The notes beneath the pieces were generated by a model. It worked only from the letters and a program-made list of their open reading frames with translations. It was not told where the DNA came from and searched no databases. A stretch of DNA of 64,000 bases from Prochlorococcus sp. AG-686-J21 (GTDB lineage Bacteria > Cyanobacteriota > Cyanobacteriia > PCC-6307 > Cyanobiaceae). The first letter of the stretch is position 1. Each line of letters starts with the position of its first letter. The position numbers and the translations under genes were made by a program. The stretch lies in the NCBI GenBank assembly GCA_003210285.1, contig QCVS01000002.1, positions 62,001 through 126,000 on the forward strand, in the 5' to 3' direction. Below, piece by piece: positions 29,482 through 41,201 of the stretch.

Positions 29482-30960
29482 CTATAAATCCCCAAAACCT
29501 TTTTTCTTTTTATTTGATTTTTGTTTTTTAAATGATTTATTACCATTTCCTCCGCCCATTCCTGGCATTCCACCCATTCCTGGCATCCCACCCATTCCTG
29601 GCATTCCGCCCATTCCTGGCATTCCACCCATTCCTGGCATTCCACCCATTCCTGGCATCCCACCATTTGACATTTGTTTCATAAAGCCTCTCATTCTTTG
29701 AAAATCAGCAAGTACTTTATCAACATCTTTTGCTTGATATCCACTACCTTGAGCAATCCTTTGTCTTCTAGATGGTTGAGCCGCAAGGACTTCTGGCTTT
29801 TGCTTCTCTTCTAAAGTCATAGAAGAGATCATTGATTCAATTTTTTTTAATTGTTCTTCCCCATTTTTTATCATTCCATCATCAATTTTATTCATCCCTG
29901 GTATTAATTTGATTAAGCCTCCAAGAGATCCCATTCTCTTCATTAACCTCATTTGCTTAACAAAATCATTAAAGTCAAATGTTGCCTCTTGAAGTTTCTT
30001 TTGCATTACTTCCGCATCAGCAAGCTCAACTTCTTTTTGTGCCTTTTCAACAAGTGTTAATACGTCTCCCATTCCCAGGATTCTGCTTGCCATTCTCTCA
30101 GGATGGAATGGCTGCAATGCTTCTATCTTTTCACCAGTTCCTAAAAATTTAATTGGTTTTCCACTTATTTTTCTAATTGAAAGTGCAGCCCCACCTCTTG
30201 AATCGCCATCCAACTTCGTTAATATAGCCCCCGAGATCCCCACCTTTTCATGAAATGACTTCGTCAAGTCAGCGGCTTCTTGTCCAATCATAGAATCGAC
30301 AACCAATAAAACTTCATCAGGCTTTGTAACTTCTTTGATTCGAACCATTTCACTCATCATTGATTCATCTATTTGCAATCTTCCTGCGGTATCAACAATT
30401 AAGGTATCTACATTATTTGCGTTAGCATAACTCAAAGCATCCTTTGCTATTTCTTCAGGCTTGCTATTTTTTTCTTTCGCAGAGAAAACTTCTAAATCAT
30501 ACTGATTACCAATTGTCTTAAGTTGTTCAACAGCTGCAGGTCTATAAATATCAGCGGCCACTAATAAAACCTTTTTCTCTTTTTCTTTCAAATAAAGGCC
30601 TAACTTACCTGTTGCTGTAGTTTTTCCAGCACCTTGCAAACCTGCCATCAAAATAACAGTAGGTGGAGTATCTTTTTCGTTTAATGGGGAATTCTCATTT
30701 CCCATAATATTAATTAATTCTTTATTAACTACTTCAATAAATTTCTGTCCAGGATTAACACCTCTTACGACTTCTTCCCCAATAGCTTTATCTTTTACAT
30801 CTGAAACAAATTCTTTAATCACCGATAAACTAACATCAGCATCTAATAATGCTTTTTTAACTTGCTTTAAAGCATCATCAATATTGTTTTCGCTAATTTT
30901 GGCTTCACCTCTTAAACCCTTAACGGCGTCTTCAAAGCGTGAAGAGAGTTCATCAAACAT
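29482..30960 (-). CDS. ffh: Signal recognition particle protein Ffh
   Basis: GLQGAGKTTATGKL, DTAGRLQID, M-domain; C-terminal GMGGMP repeats. Confidence 0.96.
   Translation of the reverse strand: MFDELSSRFEDAVKGLRGEAKISENNIDDALKQVKKALLDADVSLSVIKEFVSDVKDKAIGEEVVRGVNPGQKFIEVVNKELINIMGNENSPLNEKDTPPTVILMAGLQGAGKTTATGKLGLYLKEKEKKVLLVAADIYRPAAVEQLKTIGNQYDLEVFSAKEKNSKPEEIAKDALSYANANNVDTLIVDTAGRLQIDESMMSEMVRIKEVTKPDEVLLVVDSMIGQEAADLTKSFHEKVGISGAILTKLDGDSRGGAALSIRKISGKPIKFLGTGEKIEALQPFHPERMASRILGMGDVLTLVEKAQKEVELADAEVMQKKLQEATFDFNDFVKQMRLMKRMGSLGGLIKLIPGMNKIDDGMIKNGEEQLKKIESMISSMTLEEKQKPEVLAAQPSRRQRIAQGSGYQAKDVDKVLADFQRMRGFMKQMSNGGMPGMGGMPGMGGMPGMGGMPGMGGMPGMGGMPGMGGGNGNKSFKKQKSNKKKKGFGDL
29555..29662 (-). 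repeat. Six 18-bp tandem repeats inside ffh encoding GMGGMP
   Basis: CCCATTCCTGGCATTCCA units with minor variants. Confidence 0.9.
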
Positions 30961-31010
30961 TATTAATAGTTAATTTCTTTAAACATTATAGTTGATACTT
31001 AAAGCTAGTC

Positions 31011-33119
31011 CTAAACACCACTTATGTAGTCAACTAATTTCCAGGAGTTATTTGAGTAACCTAAAATATATTTAACTTTCAAAAAAGGAGTAAAAGTAGT
31101 TTCATTTATCAATTCTCCATCTGTTTTTAATATTTTTTCTGTATATTTCAAGTCAACTGATACTGATATTCTGGATGCCGTTTGAGTTAAAAGTATAATG
31201 TTTTCAATATTGGTATTGATATTTTTGTAGATACCTTTTTCAATATCAAGTTGTCTTTCCTTCGTTAATCTATTAATCAAATCATTTTGTACTATTTTTG
31301 ATAAATTAATTTCACTTTTCCCTGATAAAAAATCACTCTTATTACTAAGCCAAGTATTTATTAAGTATTTAATTTGTTCTAGGGAGGGAGAAGCCGTTCT
31401 TATTTCTCCTCCCGAAAAAGATATTTTTGTCTTAGTTTCTGAGAGATTAATTTTTGAGTTATCGAGAACTTTTTTTTTATCATCTTGATTTAAAACTTCA
31501 TTAAAGACATCCTTATTTTCATTTATCAATAATGAGTTACCAATTATTTCCTTTTCCTGCGTAGGTTTTTTGAAATTATTTCTTATAAGTCCCACACCTA
31601 GACCAAACGCAAATAAAATCAAGAAAGCATAGAGATATGTTAGGTAGGGTGATTTATTAAATATTCTATATTTCTCTAACGCTTCTCCAAATAAAAATTT
31701 AAATTCGGCAATTTTTTCTATTGCGTACTTATAAAACTCTATTGATTTATTTTTAATAATCTCATCTGTATAAATATTTTCTTCAATAACTTCTTGATCA
31801 TCTGCTCTTACTCCTCCAGGCAAAGGTAATCGGCCTTCTTCAAAATCATCAGAATTGGAATCAGGATCAGTAATTAAATCTTTTAGAGATTCTTGAACTT
31901 TAAAATTCGGTTGATTTTGAGGCCCAGACTTAAATACAGTTCTATTTGATTTTTTTTCTATTTGCTCAATAAATTCTTGGATTTCTTTATCTTCAAACCA
32001 AGAATCTAAATCGATTTCTTTTAAATCAATATCCCGATAACCAACCAAAACATCATTTTCTAACCAATTTTTACAAAAAATACATATTGCTTCTAATTTT
32101 TCACCAGGATAATTATTTAACCAATCTCTTAACTTTTCATCCGAACTACTTAAAAACCTTGCAGAGGATTGCTCAACATCTGCCAAAAGTAAGTCTAGGC
32201 AACCTATTAAGGGCATTGAGTCAAGTCCTGATAAATTTAGTTTTTTTAATATTTTTCGAGCTTCGAATAATTTTGCAGGTTTTCTTCTCGCAAAACCAAT
32301 TGCTGTTAAAGATAAAAAAGCTAAAAATCCAGCTTCACTTGAACCCCTTTTTTGTAATTCTAAAAATAAATCTATCTGGTCCTGAACAGTCAGGAACGGC
32401 TTTATTTGTTGAAAGAAAGATTCAAATTCTTGCTGATTTAAATAATCATTATATTCAGATTTATTTTTCCCTTCTAATCCACCTCTTTTGATTATTAAAT
32501 TTTCCAGCATACTTAAACCTTTTTTATGCGACTCATATTCATTTATATCTCTACTCAACAAATCAAGAATTCGATACGGAAGAAGCGATACTAAGTCCTC
32601 CTCAAGAGTTTTCCGTAATTCCCCTAGCTTTCCCATTCTTTGAAGAAGCTGTATGCCTTCTTGTAAAAAATCTGCAGCATTTGAATAAGATCTTTGATCT
32701 TGCTCTTGTATTGCAGCATCTCTAGATGTCAAAGCAGCTAACAACGTAAGATCAGCTTCTCTACTGCTACCCAAAGCAGGAGTTTGAGGGGGTTGCAATG
32801 CTTTTCTTGTTATTTTGAAGGCTTCTTTAGAAGAGCCAGATTCCCAAAGGAGAATTAATCCTGCAACCTCTCTATTTGAAGATAAATCTAAACCTGATGC
32901 TCCATTTAGTAATAAATTTTCGTAATCTCTTCTACTATCTGGATCTGTAAGCAAATCTGCAGTAAGGCGAAGCAATTCCGATCTTTGAGTTAAAACCTCG
33001 TATGTGAATCCTTCACCAGGAGTTTTATCCAAGCGCAATTGAAAAGCCCTTAATATTTCCTCAGATGTTGCTGAGGGGCTTACACCTATTAAACGAAAGT
33101 GGTCTAATGGAAGTTCCAA
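31011..33119 (-). CDS. DnaJ-like/ARC6-type cell division protein (ZipN/Ftn2-like)
   Basis: N-terminal DHFRLIGVSPSATSEEILRAFQLR, one TM near 31600, C-terminal IMS-like domain LEQIKYLINTWLSNKSDFL. Confidence 0.8.
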   Translation of the reverse strand: MELPLDHFRLIGVSPSATSEEILRAFQLRLDKTPGEGFTYEVLTQRSELLRLTADLLTDPDSRRDYENLLLNGASGLDLSSNREVAGLILLWESGSSKEAFKITRKALQPPQTPALGSSREADLTLLAALTSRDAAIQEQDQRSYSNAADFLQEGIQLLQRMGKLGELRKTLEEDLVSLLPYRILDLLSRDINEYESHKKGLSMLENLIIKRGGLEGKNKSEYNDYLNQQEFESFFQQIKPFLTVQDQIDLFLELQKRGSSEAGFLAFLSLTAIGFARRKPAKLFEARKILKKLNLSGLDSMPLIGCLDLLLADVEQSSARFLSSSDEKLRDWLNNYPGEKLEAICIFCKNWLENDVLVGYRDIDLKEIDLDSWFEDKEIQEFIEQIEKKSNRTVFKSGPQNQPNFKVQESLKDLITDPDSNSDDFEEGRLPLPGGVRADDQEVIEENIYTDEIIKNKSIEFYKYAIEKIAEFKFLFGEALEKYRIFNKSPYLTYLYAFLILFAFGLGVGLIRNNFKKPTQEKEIIGNSLLINENKDVFNEVLNQDDKKKVLDNSKINLSETKTKISFSGGEIRTASPSLEQIKYLINTWLSNKSDFLSGKSEINLSKIVQNDLINRLTKERQLDIEKGIYKNINTNIENIILLTQTASRISVSVDLKYTEKILKTDGELINETTFTPFLKVKYILGYSNNSWKLVDYISGV

Positions 33120-33268
33120 ACAAATATCCTATTGAAAATCCTTTAAATAAATTTTATCAATTTATATTTTTTTTTCATAAGGTCTTGGAGAGTTATTAAA
33201 AAAAAACATGAAAATCGTCCATTGAAGCTTAGAATGTTAACAAATCAAAACTTCATTAAGGTATTTTC

Positions 33269-34306
33269 TTGGAAACACACGTAGAAAGAATTTCAAATCT
33301 TCAGGACGTTAAAAAAGCGAAGTTAGATCGTGAAACAGGATTATTTCTCTATGAAGATATGACGCTTGGCAGAAGATTTGAAGATAAATGTGCTGAGATG
33401 TACTACCGAGGCAAGATGTTTGGATTCGTACATCTTTATAACGGCCAAGAAGCAATCAGCACTGGTGTGATAGGTGCAATGAAAAGAAAACATGACTGGT
33501 TTTGCAGTACCTATCGCGATCATGTTCATGCGCTTAGTGCAGGTGTTCCATCTTTTGAAGTAATGAGTGAATTATTTGGTAAAGCAACAGGATGTAGTAA
33601 AGGCAGAGGAGGTTCTATGCATTTATTCTCAAAAGAGCATCATCTATTAGGAGGATATGCTTTTATTGGAGAGGGTATTCCAGTTGCCTTGGGATCAGCT
33701 TTTTCAAGTAAATACAAAAAAGAAGTTGCTGGTGACAATCAAAGTGACTCCGTAACAGCTGCTTTCTTTGGAGATGGGACTTGTAATAATGGACAATTCT
33801 TTGAATGTTTGAATATGGCTCAATTATGGAAATTACCAATAATTTTTGTAGTTGAAAATAATAAATGGGCTATTGGGATGGCTCATGACAGAGCTACAAG
33901 CAACCCAGAAATATGGAGAAAAGCATCAGCTTTCGGGATGCATGGGGAGGAAGTTGATGGAATGGATGTATTAGCTGTAAGGGGAGCTGCTCAAAGAGCT
34001 GTTGAAAGAGCGAGAGCTGGAGAGGGGCCCACTTTACTAGAATGTTTAACTTACAGATTCAGAGGGCATTCTTTAGCTGATCCAGATGAATTAAGAGCTG
34101 AAGAAGAAAAAGAGTTCTGGGCCAAAAGAGATCCTATTAAGAAATTAGCTAATCAAATGGTAGAGGGAGATCTTGCTAAAGAAGAGGAATTAAAAAACAT
34201 AGAAAAAAAAATAGATTTAGAAATCTCTGAATCTGTTAAAAATGCTTTAGATGCTCCAGAACCGCCCTCTAACGAATTAACTAAATATATTTGGGCTGAA
34301 GATTAA
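33269..34306 (+). CDS. pdhA: Pyruvate dehydrogenase E1 alpha subunit
   Basis: [42 protein letters not shown]. Confidence 0.95.
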   Translation: METHVERISNLQDVKKAKLDRETGLFLYEDMTLGRRFEDKCAEMYYRGKMFGFVHLYNGQEAISTGVIGAMKRKHDWFCSTYRDHVHALSAGVPSFEVMSELFGKATGCSKGRGGSMHLFSKEHHLLGGYAFIGEGIPVALGSAFSSKYKKEVAGDNQSDSVTAAFFGDGTCNNGQFFECLNMAQLWKLPIIFVVENNKWAIGMAHDRATSNPEIWRKASAFGMHGEEVDGMDVLAVRGAAQRAVERARAGEGPTLLECLTYRFRGHSLADPDELRAEEEKEFWAKRDPIKKLANQMVEGDLAKEEELKNIEKKIDLEISESVKNALDAPEPPSNELTKYIWAED

Positions 34307-34307
34307 A

Positions 34308-35249
34308 TTAAATCCCACTAGGTAATTTTCTTGTTAAATTTCTTAGTTTTCTAAGAGCCTTTAGTTCCACTTGTCTTACTCTTTCTCTGGAGACTTCTAA
34401 TAACCTGCCTATTTCTGCTAAGGTATGTCTCTCATTACCATCTAACCCAAATCTTAACTTCAGAACATGTTGTTCTTGTTCGCTTAAATGACTTAACCAC
34501 TTCCCTAACTGCTCTTGATGCATTTTTTGCTCAACTTGATCTAGGGGCTCTTCATTGTTACTATCCGCGATGAGATCACCTAAGAAACTTCTGCCATCAT
34601 CTCCATTTACAGGTGCGTCCAAACTACTTGTAGATAGAGCTTGTCTTAATACAGAATCAAGTTCCTCTACATCAATTTCCATTGCTTCAGCAATTTCAAT
34701 TCTACTTGGCATTGCTCCAAGTTTATGAGCTAATTCCCTACTTATTTTTCTAATAGTGGCAAGTCTCTCACTTAAGTGAACCGGTAAACGAATAGTTCTG
34801 GATTGGCAGGCTATAGCTCTTGTCATACTTTGGCGAATCCACCAAAAGGCATAAGTAGAAAATTTATAACCTCTTGTAGGATCAAACTTTTCAACTGCTC
34901 TCTCCAAACCTAACGAACCTTCTTGAACAAGATCTAAAAGTTCTAATCCTTTACCTTGATATTTTTTTGCAACACTAACAACCAACCTTAAATTAGCTTT
35001 CATCATTCTCTCTTTTGCTCTTCTTCCAATTTTAATTGTTCTTTTATCTTGAGGAGGAAATTCTTTTGTTTTTTCGTTTAGTTGACCGTCCTCAGTTAAA
35101 ACCATCATTTTTTGGACTTGGTTACCCAATTCAATTTCTTCAGCAGGGGTTAATAAAGGAACCCTACCAATATTAGATAAATACCAACTAATAGGGTCGT
35201 TGCCTCTTCTTTTTTGCGGTTCAGTTGATGTTGATACTGATGATGACAT
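34308..35249 (-). CDS. RpoD-family (group 2-like) sigma factor
   Basis: DPISWYLSNIGRVPLLTPAEEIELG, YKFSTYAFWWIRQSMTRAI, HTLAEIGRLLEVSRERVRQVE. Confidence 0.93.
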   Translation of the reverse strand: MSSSVSTSTEPQKRRGNDPISWYLSNIGRVPLLTPAEEIELGNQVQKMMVLTEDGQLNEKTKEFPPQDKRTIKIGRRAKERMMKANLRLVVSVAKKYQGKGLELLDLVQEGSLGLERAVEKFDPTRGYKFSTYAFWWIRQSMTRAIACQSRTIRLPVHLSERLATIRKISRELAHKLGAMPSRIEIAEAMEIDVEELDSVLRQALSTSSLDAPVNGDDGRSFLGDLIADSNNEEPLDQVEQKMHQEQLGKWLSHLSEQEQHVLKLRFGLDGNERHTLAEIGRLLEVSRERVRQVELKALRKLRNLTRKLPSGI

Positions 35250-35391
35250 TTTTTAAACCTAAATTGAGGTATTAAAACTTTCCTATACTTTTTGGGAAAT
35301 ACACGATTACTTAATACCTGCTTCAGATTTCAGGTATAAATTGTGCAGTTATGTGTTAAAAACTATAAAAAACTCCTTATAATTGTTTCTT

Positions 35392-36960
35392 TCATAACAT
35401 TAGCCTCGTTTTTGTTTTTCTCATTAACTTTGATAACTTGTCTCCTATCAAAGAGGCATTTGATCCTTTTTTACACTTTGATGCCGCTAAAGAGTGTAAA
35501 AAAACGTATTTTGCTAAAGATTCAGTCCTAATATAATCTTTGAAAGAGGACAATTCTATTGCTGAACATCCACCAATAAATCCAGATAAAAGATCTCCTA
35601 AACCCGCTCTTGCAGTCTCAGCATCTGTTCCAAAAAGTTGCCATGCATTTTCATTATTTGCAATAACACTATTTGCTCCTTTTAATAAAATACTTATATC
35701 AAATTCTTTAGCAGCTTTTATAGCTAGTTCAACTTTGTTAGTACAATCAAACTCAGGGAATAATCTCACAAATTCTTTATTATGAGGAGTAATCCAAGTC
35801 TCAGACTTTCTTTCTAAGAAAAATTTAGGTCCCAGATTTGATTTAGAAATTCTATTAAGTGCATCCGCATCAAGAATCAATAAACCTTTTAAATCCAATA
35901 AGTACTGTGTTGATTTTTCCCAGTCATCCTCATTCAAGCCAATTCCTGGGCCAATAACTATTGAATCATAATCAGAAAAGTCAATATTCTTTAATGCATC
36001 GAATAAAATTGAATTTCCATTTAGGTCGCTAGTAAGTCTTCCTTTAACTACTACTTCTGGTTCAACTTGCCAAATAGATTTTGAAACTAAATCAGGGATT
36101 ATTGCTGATACGAATCCTGCCCCGCTTGAAATGGCACCCTTTAAAGCTAGATGTGCTGCCCCAGGATATCTTTCACTTCCCGCAATTAGTAATGTTCTAC
36201 CTCTTTTATATTTACTTGAGCTTTTTGATAATAAAGGAAGACTAATTGTTCTTAAATCTTGATAAGTAATTTTCAAAACCTTACTTTCTAAATCACATAA
36301 ATGACTTCTAGATATACCTATATCTATGTGATGTAATTCGCCAATATAAGGTAATGCCGTATCTTGTAATAATCCAATCTTATTAAGTCCGACAACTAAA
36401 TTATAATTCGCTCTTACAGCATTTTTTAAGAAGGGTTTCCCAGAATTAGGACATAAACCAGTGGGAACATCTATGCTTACAACATTACCAGATTTTTTTT
36501 CAAATTTTTTATTAAATAATTCAATTAAGTCCTCATCAACTTTTCTTTTTTGATTATTTCCGAAAATAGCATCAATCCATAAATGTTTCCCTTCAGGATT
36601 GGGGGGTTCTCCTAATTTTTCTACTCCAATAGATGTAATATAATTTACATAGTTAATCGTTAATGTTTTTTTTAAAGGAAATGGGCACCATAATTTAACT
36701 AGATAACCCTTTAAAAAAAGCTCTTTAGCAATTACGGCCCCATCCCCACCATTATTTCCAGGTCCTAGGAAAACTACTACTCCCTCCTTTAAAAGAGATT
36801 TTCTTTTCAAAAGCCATTTAGACATCTGAATCCCAACCTTTTCCATCAAAGCCTCTTGAGGCATTCCTTGAGAAAAAATTTCATTTTCTAAATCCAACAT
36901 TTGCTCTGAATAAACAACTAGATGTTTAGAGTCAATTGTTGGCCATCCAATTTCTTTCAT
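35392..36960 (-). CDS. nnr: Bifunctional NAD(P)HX epimerase/dehydratase
   Basis: VFLGPGNNGGDGAVIAKEL, IDVPTGL, GAAHLALKGAISSGAGFVSA, GLGDLLSGFIGG. Confidence 0.92.
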   Translation of the reverse strand: MKEIGWPTIDSKHLVVYSEQMLDLENEIFSQGMPQEALMEKVGIQMSKWLLKRKSLLKEGVVVFLGPGNNGGDGAVIAKELFLKGYLVKLWCPFPLKKTLTINYVNYITSIGVEKLGEPPNPEGKHLWIDAIFGNNQKRKVDEDLIELFNKKFEKKSGNVVSIDVPTGLCPNSGKPFLKNAVRANYNLVVGLNKIGLLQDTALPYIGELHHIDIGISRSHLCDLESKVLKITYQDLRTISLPLLSKSSSKYKRGRTLLIAGSERYPGAAHLALKGAISSGAGFVSAIIPDLVSKSIWQVEPEVVVKGRLTSDLNGNSILFDALKNIDFSDYDSIVIGPGIGLNEDDWEKSTQYLLDLKGLLILDADALNRISKSNLGPKFFLERKSETWITPHNKEFVRLFPEFDCTNKVELAIKAAKEFDISILLKGANSVIANNENAWQLFGTDAETARAGLGDLLSGFIGGCSAIELSSFKDYIRTESLAKYVFLHSLAASKCKKGSNASLIGDKLSKLMRKTKTRLML

Positions 36961-37005
36961 AATTAGTTCAAAGCTATTAAAAACTTTTCAAAATTTTAAA
37001 TTTAC

Positions 37006-38178
37006 ATGTTAAAGATTTTAAAGGATAAAAAATTAGAGAACTGTACCTCTATAAATAATAAATCTAAAAAACAAAAAAAAATTATTGTTGGTCTCTCCGG
37101 TGGAGTAGATAGTTCGCTATCAGCAGCTCTTCTTATGGAGGGAGGTTGGAAAGTTGAAGGACTAACTCTTTGGTTAATGAAAGGAGAGGGCTCTTGTTGT
37201 TCGGAAGGATTAGTTGACGCTGCAGGTCTGTGTGAAGATTTAGGAATCAATCATAATATATTGGATTCAAGAGAAATTTTTGAAAGGGAAGTTGTTAAAA
37301 AGACTACAGAGGGGTATGAATCGGGGGTCACTCCACTTCCATGCTCCATGTGTAATAAAAATGTAAAATTTGAAGAAATGCTCAATTTTGTTATTAAACA
37401 AAAGGAGTTTACCTATATTGCCACTGGTCACTACGCAAGAGTTCAAAAAAGTTCATACGAAAACATTAAAAACTTTGAAAATTTCCAATTCAAAGATTTC
37501 TTACTCCTGAGGGGGGCTGATAGAAATAAAGATCAAAGTTATTTTCTTTATAGTCTTTCCCAAGAAGTATTAAGCAGATTAATACTTCCGCTCGGAAATC
37601 TTAAAAAAGAAGAGACAAGAAAAGAGGCCTTAAGATTAGGACTTAGAACAGCAAAAAAACCAGAAAGTCAAGATCTATGTTTAGTTGAACATTATGGATC
37701 TATGCAAAAATTTATTGATAATCATATTGAACCTAAAGAGGGGAAAATTAAGCATATTAATGGAGAAATTCTTGGCACTCATAATGGTATTCAACATTTC
37801 ACAATTGGGCAAAGAAAAGGTTTGGGTATTGCGTGGCCAGAGCCTTTATATGTGGAAAGTTTAGATAAGCAAAAAAATATAGTTTATGTCGCAAATAAAA
37901 ATGACCTTTTTAAAAGAGAGGCCATAATAAAAAATGTCAACTGGGTTTCAATTGAAGAGCCTTTAAAAGAAATAGAAGTAGAAGCACAAATACGATATAG
38001 GAGTGAGCCAGTAAAAGGAATTTTAGTTCCTGTAAAAAATGTAGACAACATGACTAAAAAGTTTAAATTAATTTTCGAAGATAACCAAAGTTCTATAACT
38101 CCAGGGCAAGCTGCAGTTTTTTATAAAGATGAAATATTATTAGGAGGCGGATTAATTTGTGAATTTTCCAAAATATAA
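37006..38178 (+). CDS. mnmA: tRNA 2-thiouridylase MnmA
   Basis: [37 protein letters not shown]. Confidence 0.95.
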   Translation: MLKILKDKKLENCTSINNKSKKQKKIIVGLSGGVDSSLSAALLMEGGWKVEGLTLWLMKGEGSCCSEGLVDAAGLCEDLGINHNILDSREIFEREVVKKTTEGYESGVTPLPCSMCNKNVKFEEMLNFVIKQKEFTYIATGHYARVQKSSYENIKNFENFQFKDFLLLRGADRNKDQSYFLYSLSQEVLSRLILPLGNLKKEETRKEALRLGLRTAKKPESQDLCLVEHYGSMQKFIDNHIEPKEGKIKHINGEILGTHNGIQHFTIGQRKGLGIAWPEPLYVESLDKQKNIVYVANKNDLFKREAIIKNVNWVSIEEPLKEIEVEAQIRYRSEPVKGILVPVKNVDNMTKKFKLIFEDNQSSITPGQAAVFYKDEILLGGGLICEFSKI

Positions 38179-39645
38179 ATTTAATCCTATTAAAAACATA
38201 AATAATAAGAACAAAGTTCTATCCCCATATTTTGTGTAGAAAGTTTTTTCAGTAGAAAAATTAGGATTTACAACATCATTTTGCTCAGTCTTAGGATCCA
38301 AGAGTTTAATTATTCTTCCGTCTTCACTTATTAATCCTGAAGGACCAGTATTTGAAACAATTATATTATCTTTTTTATTTTCTATACTTCTTATTCTTGC
38401 CAAAGATAGAAATTGATTATGAAGCTTCCTTGGATAAGGATCTAAGTTAGCTGCTGAAATTATTAGTTCTGCACCACTATTTATAGCATTTCTTATTTTA
38501 AATCCATCAGCAATTTCGTAACAAATTGCTATTGCAAGTGGCTGAGTAAATTTCCATTTAAAAAACCTTGAATTCGATCCTGGCTGAATACCTCCTACTG
38601 CCGATAGTCCTCTTGAGAAAATATTTAAGAATCCTGGAATTTTCTCCCCCAAAGGTACAAGTCTATGTTTATCAATAAAAGATGAATAAGTTTCGTCCCC
38701 AATTTGATATCCAAGTAAGGAACTTCTTAGGCCATTTTTAGAGTTTCTAAAACCTCCTGCCAACATCCAAATCTTGCTTTTGAAATTTAAATTAAAATTA
38801 TTATTTAAAGTCCCTTCGGGTGTAATAAGGAGTTTTGCATTATTTGATAGAGCAATTTTCTGAGCAGAAATCAACTTATCATTTATATATTGACTATTAA
38901 AATTCGTTTTTTCTCTTGTGGGCATATTAGTCTGCCATAGGGCTACTGGATATTCATTATTCCTACTAATTTGATTTGTTAAACCTCCAAGTAAATGTAA
39001 AATAACGATAATTAAAAGCCCAAATAGGAATGTTTTTTTAAAATGGTATTTTCTTTTCCATTTCTCATAAATTAGATATATCCAAAAACCTATAATTAAT
39101 TGCACTACACATAGGCCACTGGCACCGATCCATCTTGCTAAACCCGCAAGATACAAATCTCCAGGAACAATTCCTTCGCCCAAACCTATCCAAAAAAGAG
39201 AAGTTTGAGAAAGAATGAATTCACCTATACCCCAGGCAACAGATAACAATAAAACTTTTACAGCTAATGTCAAAGAGTTCATATTAGAGATATCTTTTCG
39301 TTGGAGAATTCTTTTACCTAAAAGACCCCATAAATAAACCAATATTCCTCCTAACAAAGAGCAACCTAACAAGATTGAAATAGAAATAATTAAACTTGAT
39401 ATCCATGAGAAACCTAACCAAGTCATTGGGTGAAGTTCATAAAGCCAAGAATGACTTACCAAAATAAAGAAAAAACCCCAAAGAAAGTTTGCTAATTTTT
39501 TATCACTTCTACTCCATAAAATAAATAAGGATAATGGCATAAAAAGTAACCAAAAGTGTGTTGATGTAGCAATTCCTCCAAAGATGCCTCCCAAGCATGG
39601 ATAAAAATATTTATTAAACTTCTTATTTTGAGAGTTAATCAACAA
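38152..39645 (-). CDS. lnt: Apolipoprotein N-acyltransferase
   Basis: [28 protein letters not shown]. Confidence 0.88.
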   Translation of the reverse strand: MLINSQNKKFNKYFYPCLGGIFGGIATSTHFWLLFMPLSLFILWSRSDKKLANFLWGFFFILVSHSWLYELHPMTWLGFSWISSLIISISILLGCSLLGGILVYLWGLLGKRILQRKDISNMNSLTLAVKVLLLSVAWGIGEFILSQTSLFWIGLGEGIVPGDLYLAGLARWIGASGLCVVQLIIGFWIYLIYEKWKRKYHFKKTFLFGLLIIVILHLLGGLTNQISRNNEYPVALWQTNMPTREKTNFNSQYINDKLISAQKIALSNNAKLLITPEGTLNNNFNLNFKSKIWMLAGGFRNSKNGLRSSLLGYQIGDETYSSFIDKHRLVPLGEKIPGFLNIFSRGLSAVGGIQPGSNSRFFKWKFTQPLAIAICYEIADGFKIRNAINSGAELIISAANLDPYPRKLHNQFLSLARIRSIENKKDNIIVSNTGPSGLISEDGRIIKLLDPKTEQNDVVNPNFSTEKTFYTKYGDRTLFLLFMFLIGLNLYFGKFTN

Positions 39646-39731
39646 TATAAAATTTCTAAATTAATTCTTTTAAAAAGATATATTATTGTACCTTTATCTG
39701 TAGTATTAAATGTAGTAACTTTTAAAATTAA

Positions 39732-40304
39732 GTGAAAGAAGTTTTAATTAGTTTTACGATTTTTGTATTTTGCCTTTCATTAACTCTGTTTAGTCAATTT
39801 AACTCCCCTCAGGTTGTTAATGCCGCTGAATCAAAAACTGAATTCGTAAATAAAACACCTATTACAAAATCATCTAATGTTTCAAATACCAATATATTTG
39901 AACTAGATCCATCAGATCCAAACCCAATACTTTTCGCTATGGCAGAAGAAACACAAGAAGAAAGCAACTCAAGAACTACAGACAGTGGTTTAATTATTGT
40001 AGATATAGTCAATGGAGAGGGAGATGAAGCAAACTCTGGACAAACAGTTTCTGTTAACTACACCGGAACATTAGAAGATGGAACCCAATTTGATACCAGT
40101 ATTGGTAGAGGGCCATTCAGTTTCCCATTAGGTGCAGGGAGAGTAATTAAAGGTTGGGATGAAGGAGTAGCAGGAATGAAAGTTGGTGGTAAAAGAAAAT
40201 TAACAATTCCTCCTGAGCTAGGGTACGGATCAAGAGGAGCAGGAAATGTAATTCCTGCAAATGCAACTTTAATTTTTGAAGTTGAATTATTAAAAGTCAA
40301 TTAA
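39732..40304 (+). CDS. FKBP-type peptidyl-prolyl isomerase, exported
   Basis: [43 protein letters not shown] start. Confidence 0.94.
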   Translation: MKEVLISFTIFVFCLSLTLFSQFNSPQVVNAAESKTEFVNKTPITKSSNVSNTNIFELDPSDPNPILFAMAEETQEESNSRTTDSGLIIVDIVNGEGDEANSGQTVSVNYTGTLEDGTQFDTSIGRGPFSFPLGAGRVIKGWDEGVAGMKVGGKRKLTIPPELGYGSRGAGNVIPANATLIFEVELLKVN

Positions 40305-40378
40305 AGTAAGAAAAAACATCTAAAACTTTTCAATTTAGTTAATCTAGAAGTAATATATATTCAAATATAAAAAAACGA

Positions 40379-40852
40379 ATGTTAACTAAATTAATCAATT
40401 CCCTTTTAAATAAAAGTTCTACTTTGGAAGTTCATGCTCACTGTGACGGTCCATGTGGTGTTTATGATCCCGCTTCTACAAGAGTCGCTGCTGAAGCAGT
40501 ATTAGCAATGACGAAGAAGTTGATTGCTCTTACTCCTCCTTCAAGTACAGACTCAGGAGATTGGGCAGCTTACAGCAATACGTTTTCTAGATTTGTGGCT
40601 GTAAAAGAGGAGCAAGCTAAAGAAACTAAGAAAGAAATTCTAATCTTATGGACAGATTATTTTAAACCCGTTCACTTAGAAACTTATCCAGATCTTCATG
40701 AAACAATTTGGAAAGCCGCGAAATTATGTAGTGCTTGCAAAGTTAGTATTGATCTGACTCAAGCAGAAGAATTAATGAGTTATGTAGAAAAAATACATAA
40801 TATCTTCTGGGAATCAAAAGGTAGAAGTGATGCTTTTGTAAAAGCTAGCTAG
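40379..40852 (+). CDS. sodN: Nickel superoxide dismutase
   Basis: Leader then HCDGPCGVYDPA nickel hook. Confidence 0.97.
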   Translation: MLTKLINSLLNKSSTLEVHAHCDGPCGVYDPASTRVAAEAVLAMTKKLIALTPPSSTDSGDWAAYSNTFSRFVAVKEEQAKETKKEILILWTDYFKPVHLETYPDLHETIWKAAKLCSACKVSIDLTQAEELMSYVEKIHNIFWESKGRSDAFVKAS

Positions 40853-40859
40853 TTTAATT

Positions 40860-41201
40860 ATTTTTAAAAATTTTTACGATTTAATTGCTTTATTTTTTGG
40901 ATTTAGAAAAACTGCAATTGTTAGAGGCGATTCTATGCTGCCAAGTTTAAAAGAAAGTGAAATCGTTTTTTTTAAGAAATATATAAAAAACAAATCACTT
41001 TTGAAAGTTGGTCAAATAGTAGTTTTCTATCACCCTCTTAAAAATATTAGGTTGATTAAAAGAGTAAAAAATGTAAGTCAAAATAGTATCGAAGTTTTTG
41101 GAGATAATATCGCATTCAGTGATGACAGCAATAAATTTGGATTAATTAGTAATGATAAAGTTATTGGAATAGTTACTTCAAAAATTAAAAAAATCTTCTA
41201 G
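40860..41201 (+). CDS. sodX: Nickel-SOD maturation protease (SodX), N-terminus extended upstream of track ATG at 40935
   Basis: S26 motif VRGDSMLPSL spans the track start; catalytic Ser lies upstream of that ATG. Confidence 0.75.
   Translation: MFKNFYDLIALFFGFRKTAIVRGDSMLPSLKESEIVFFKKYIKNKSLLKVGQIVVFYHPLKNIRLIKRVKNVSQNSIEVFGDNIAFSDDSNKFGLISNDKVIGIVTSKIKKIF

Noticed and set aside
29475-29666. ORF of repeated CQEWVECQEWVE residues and CRISPR-like periodicity
   Set aside because: Alternate-frame shadow of the ffh GMGGMP coding repeat; no spacers, no cas genes
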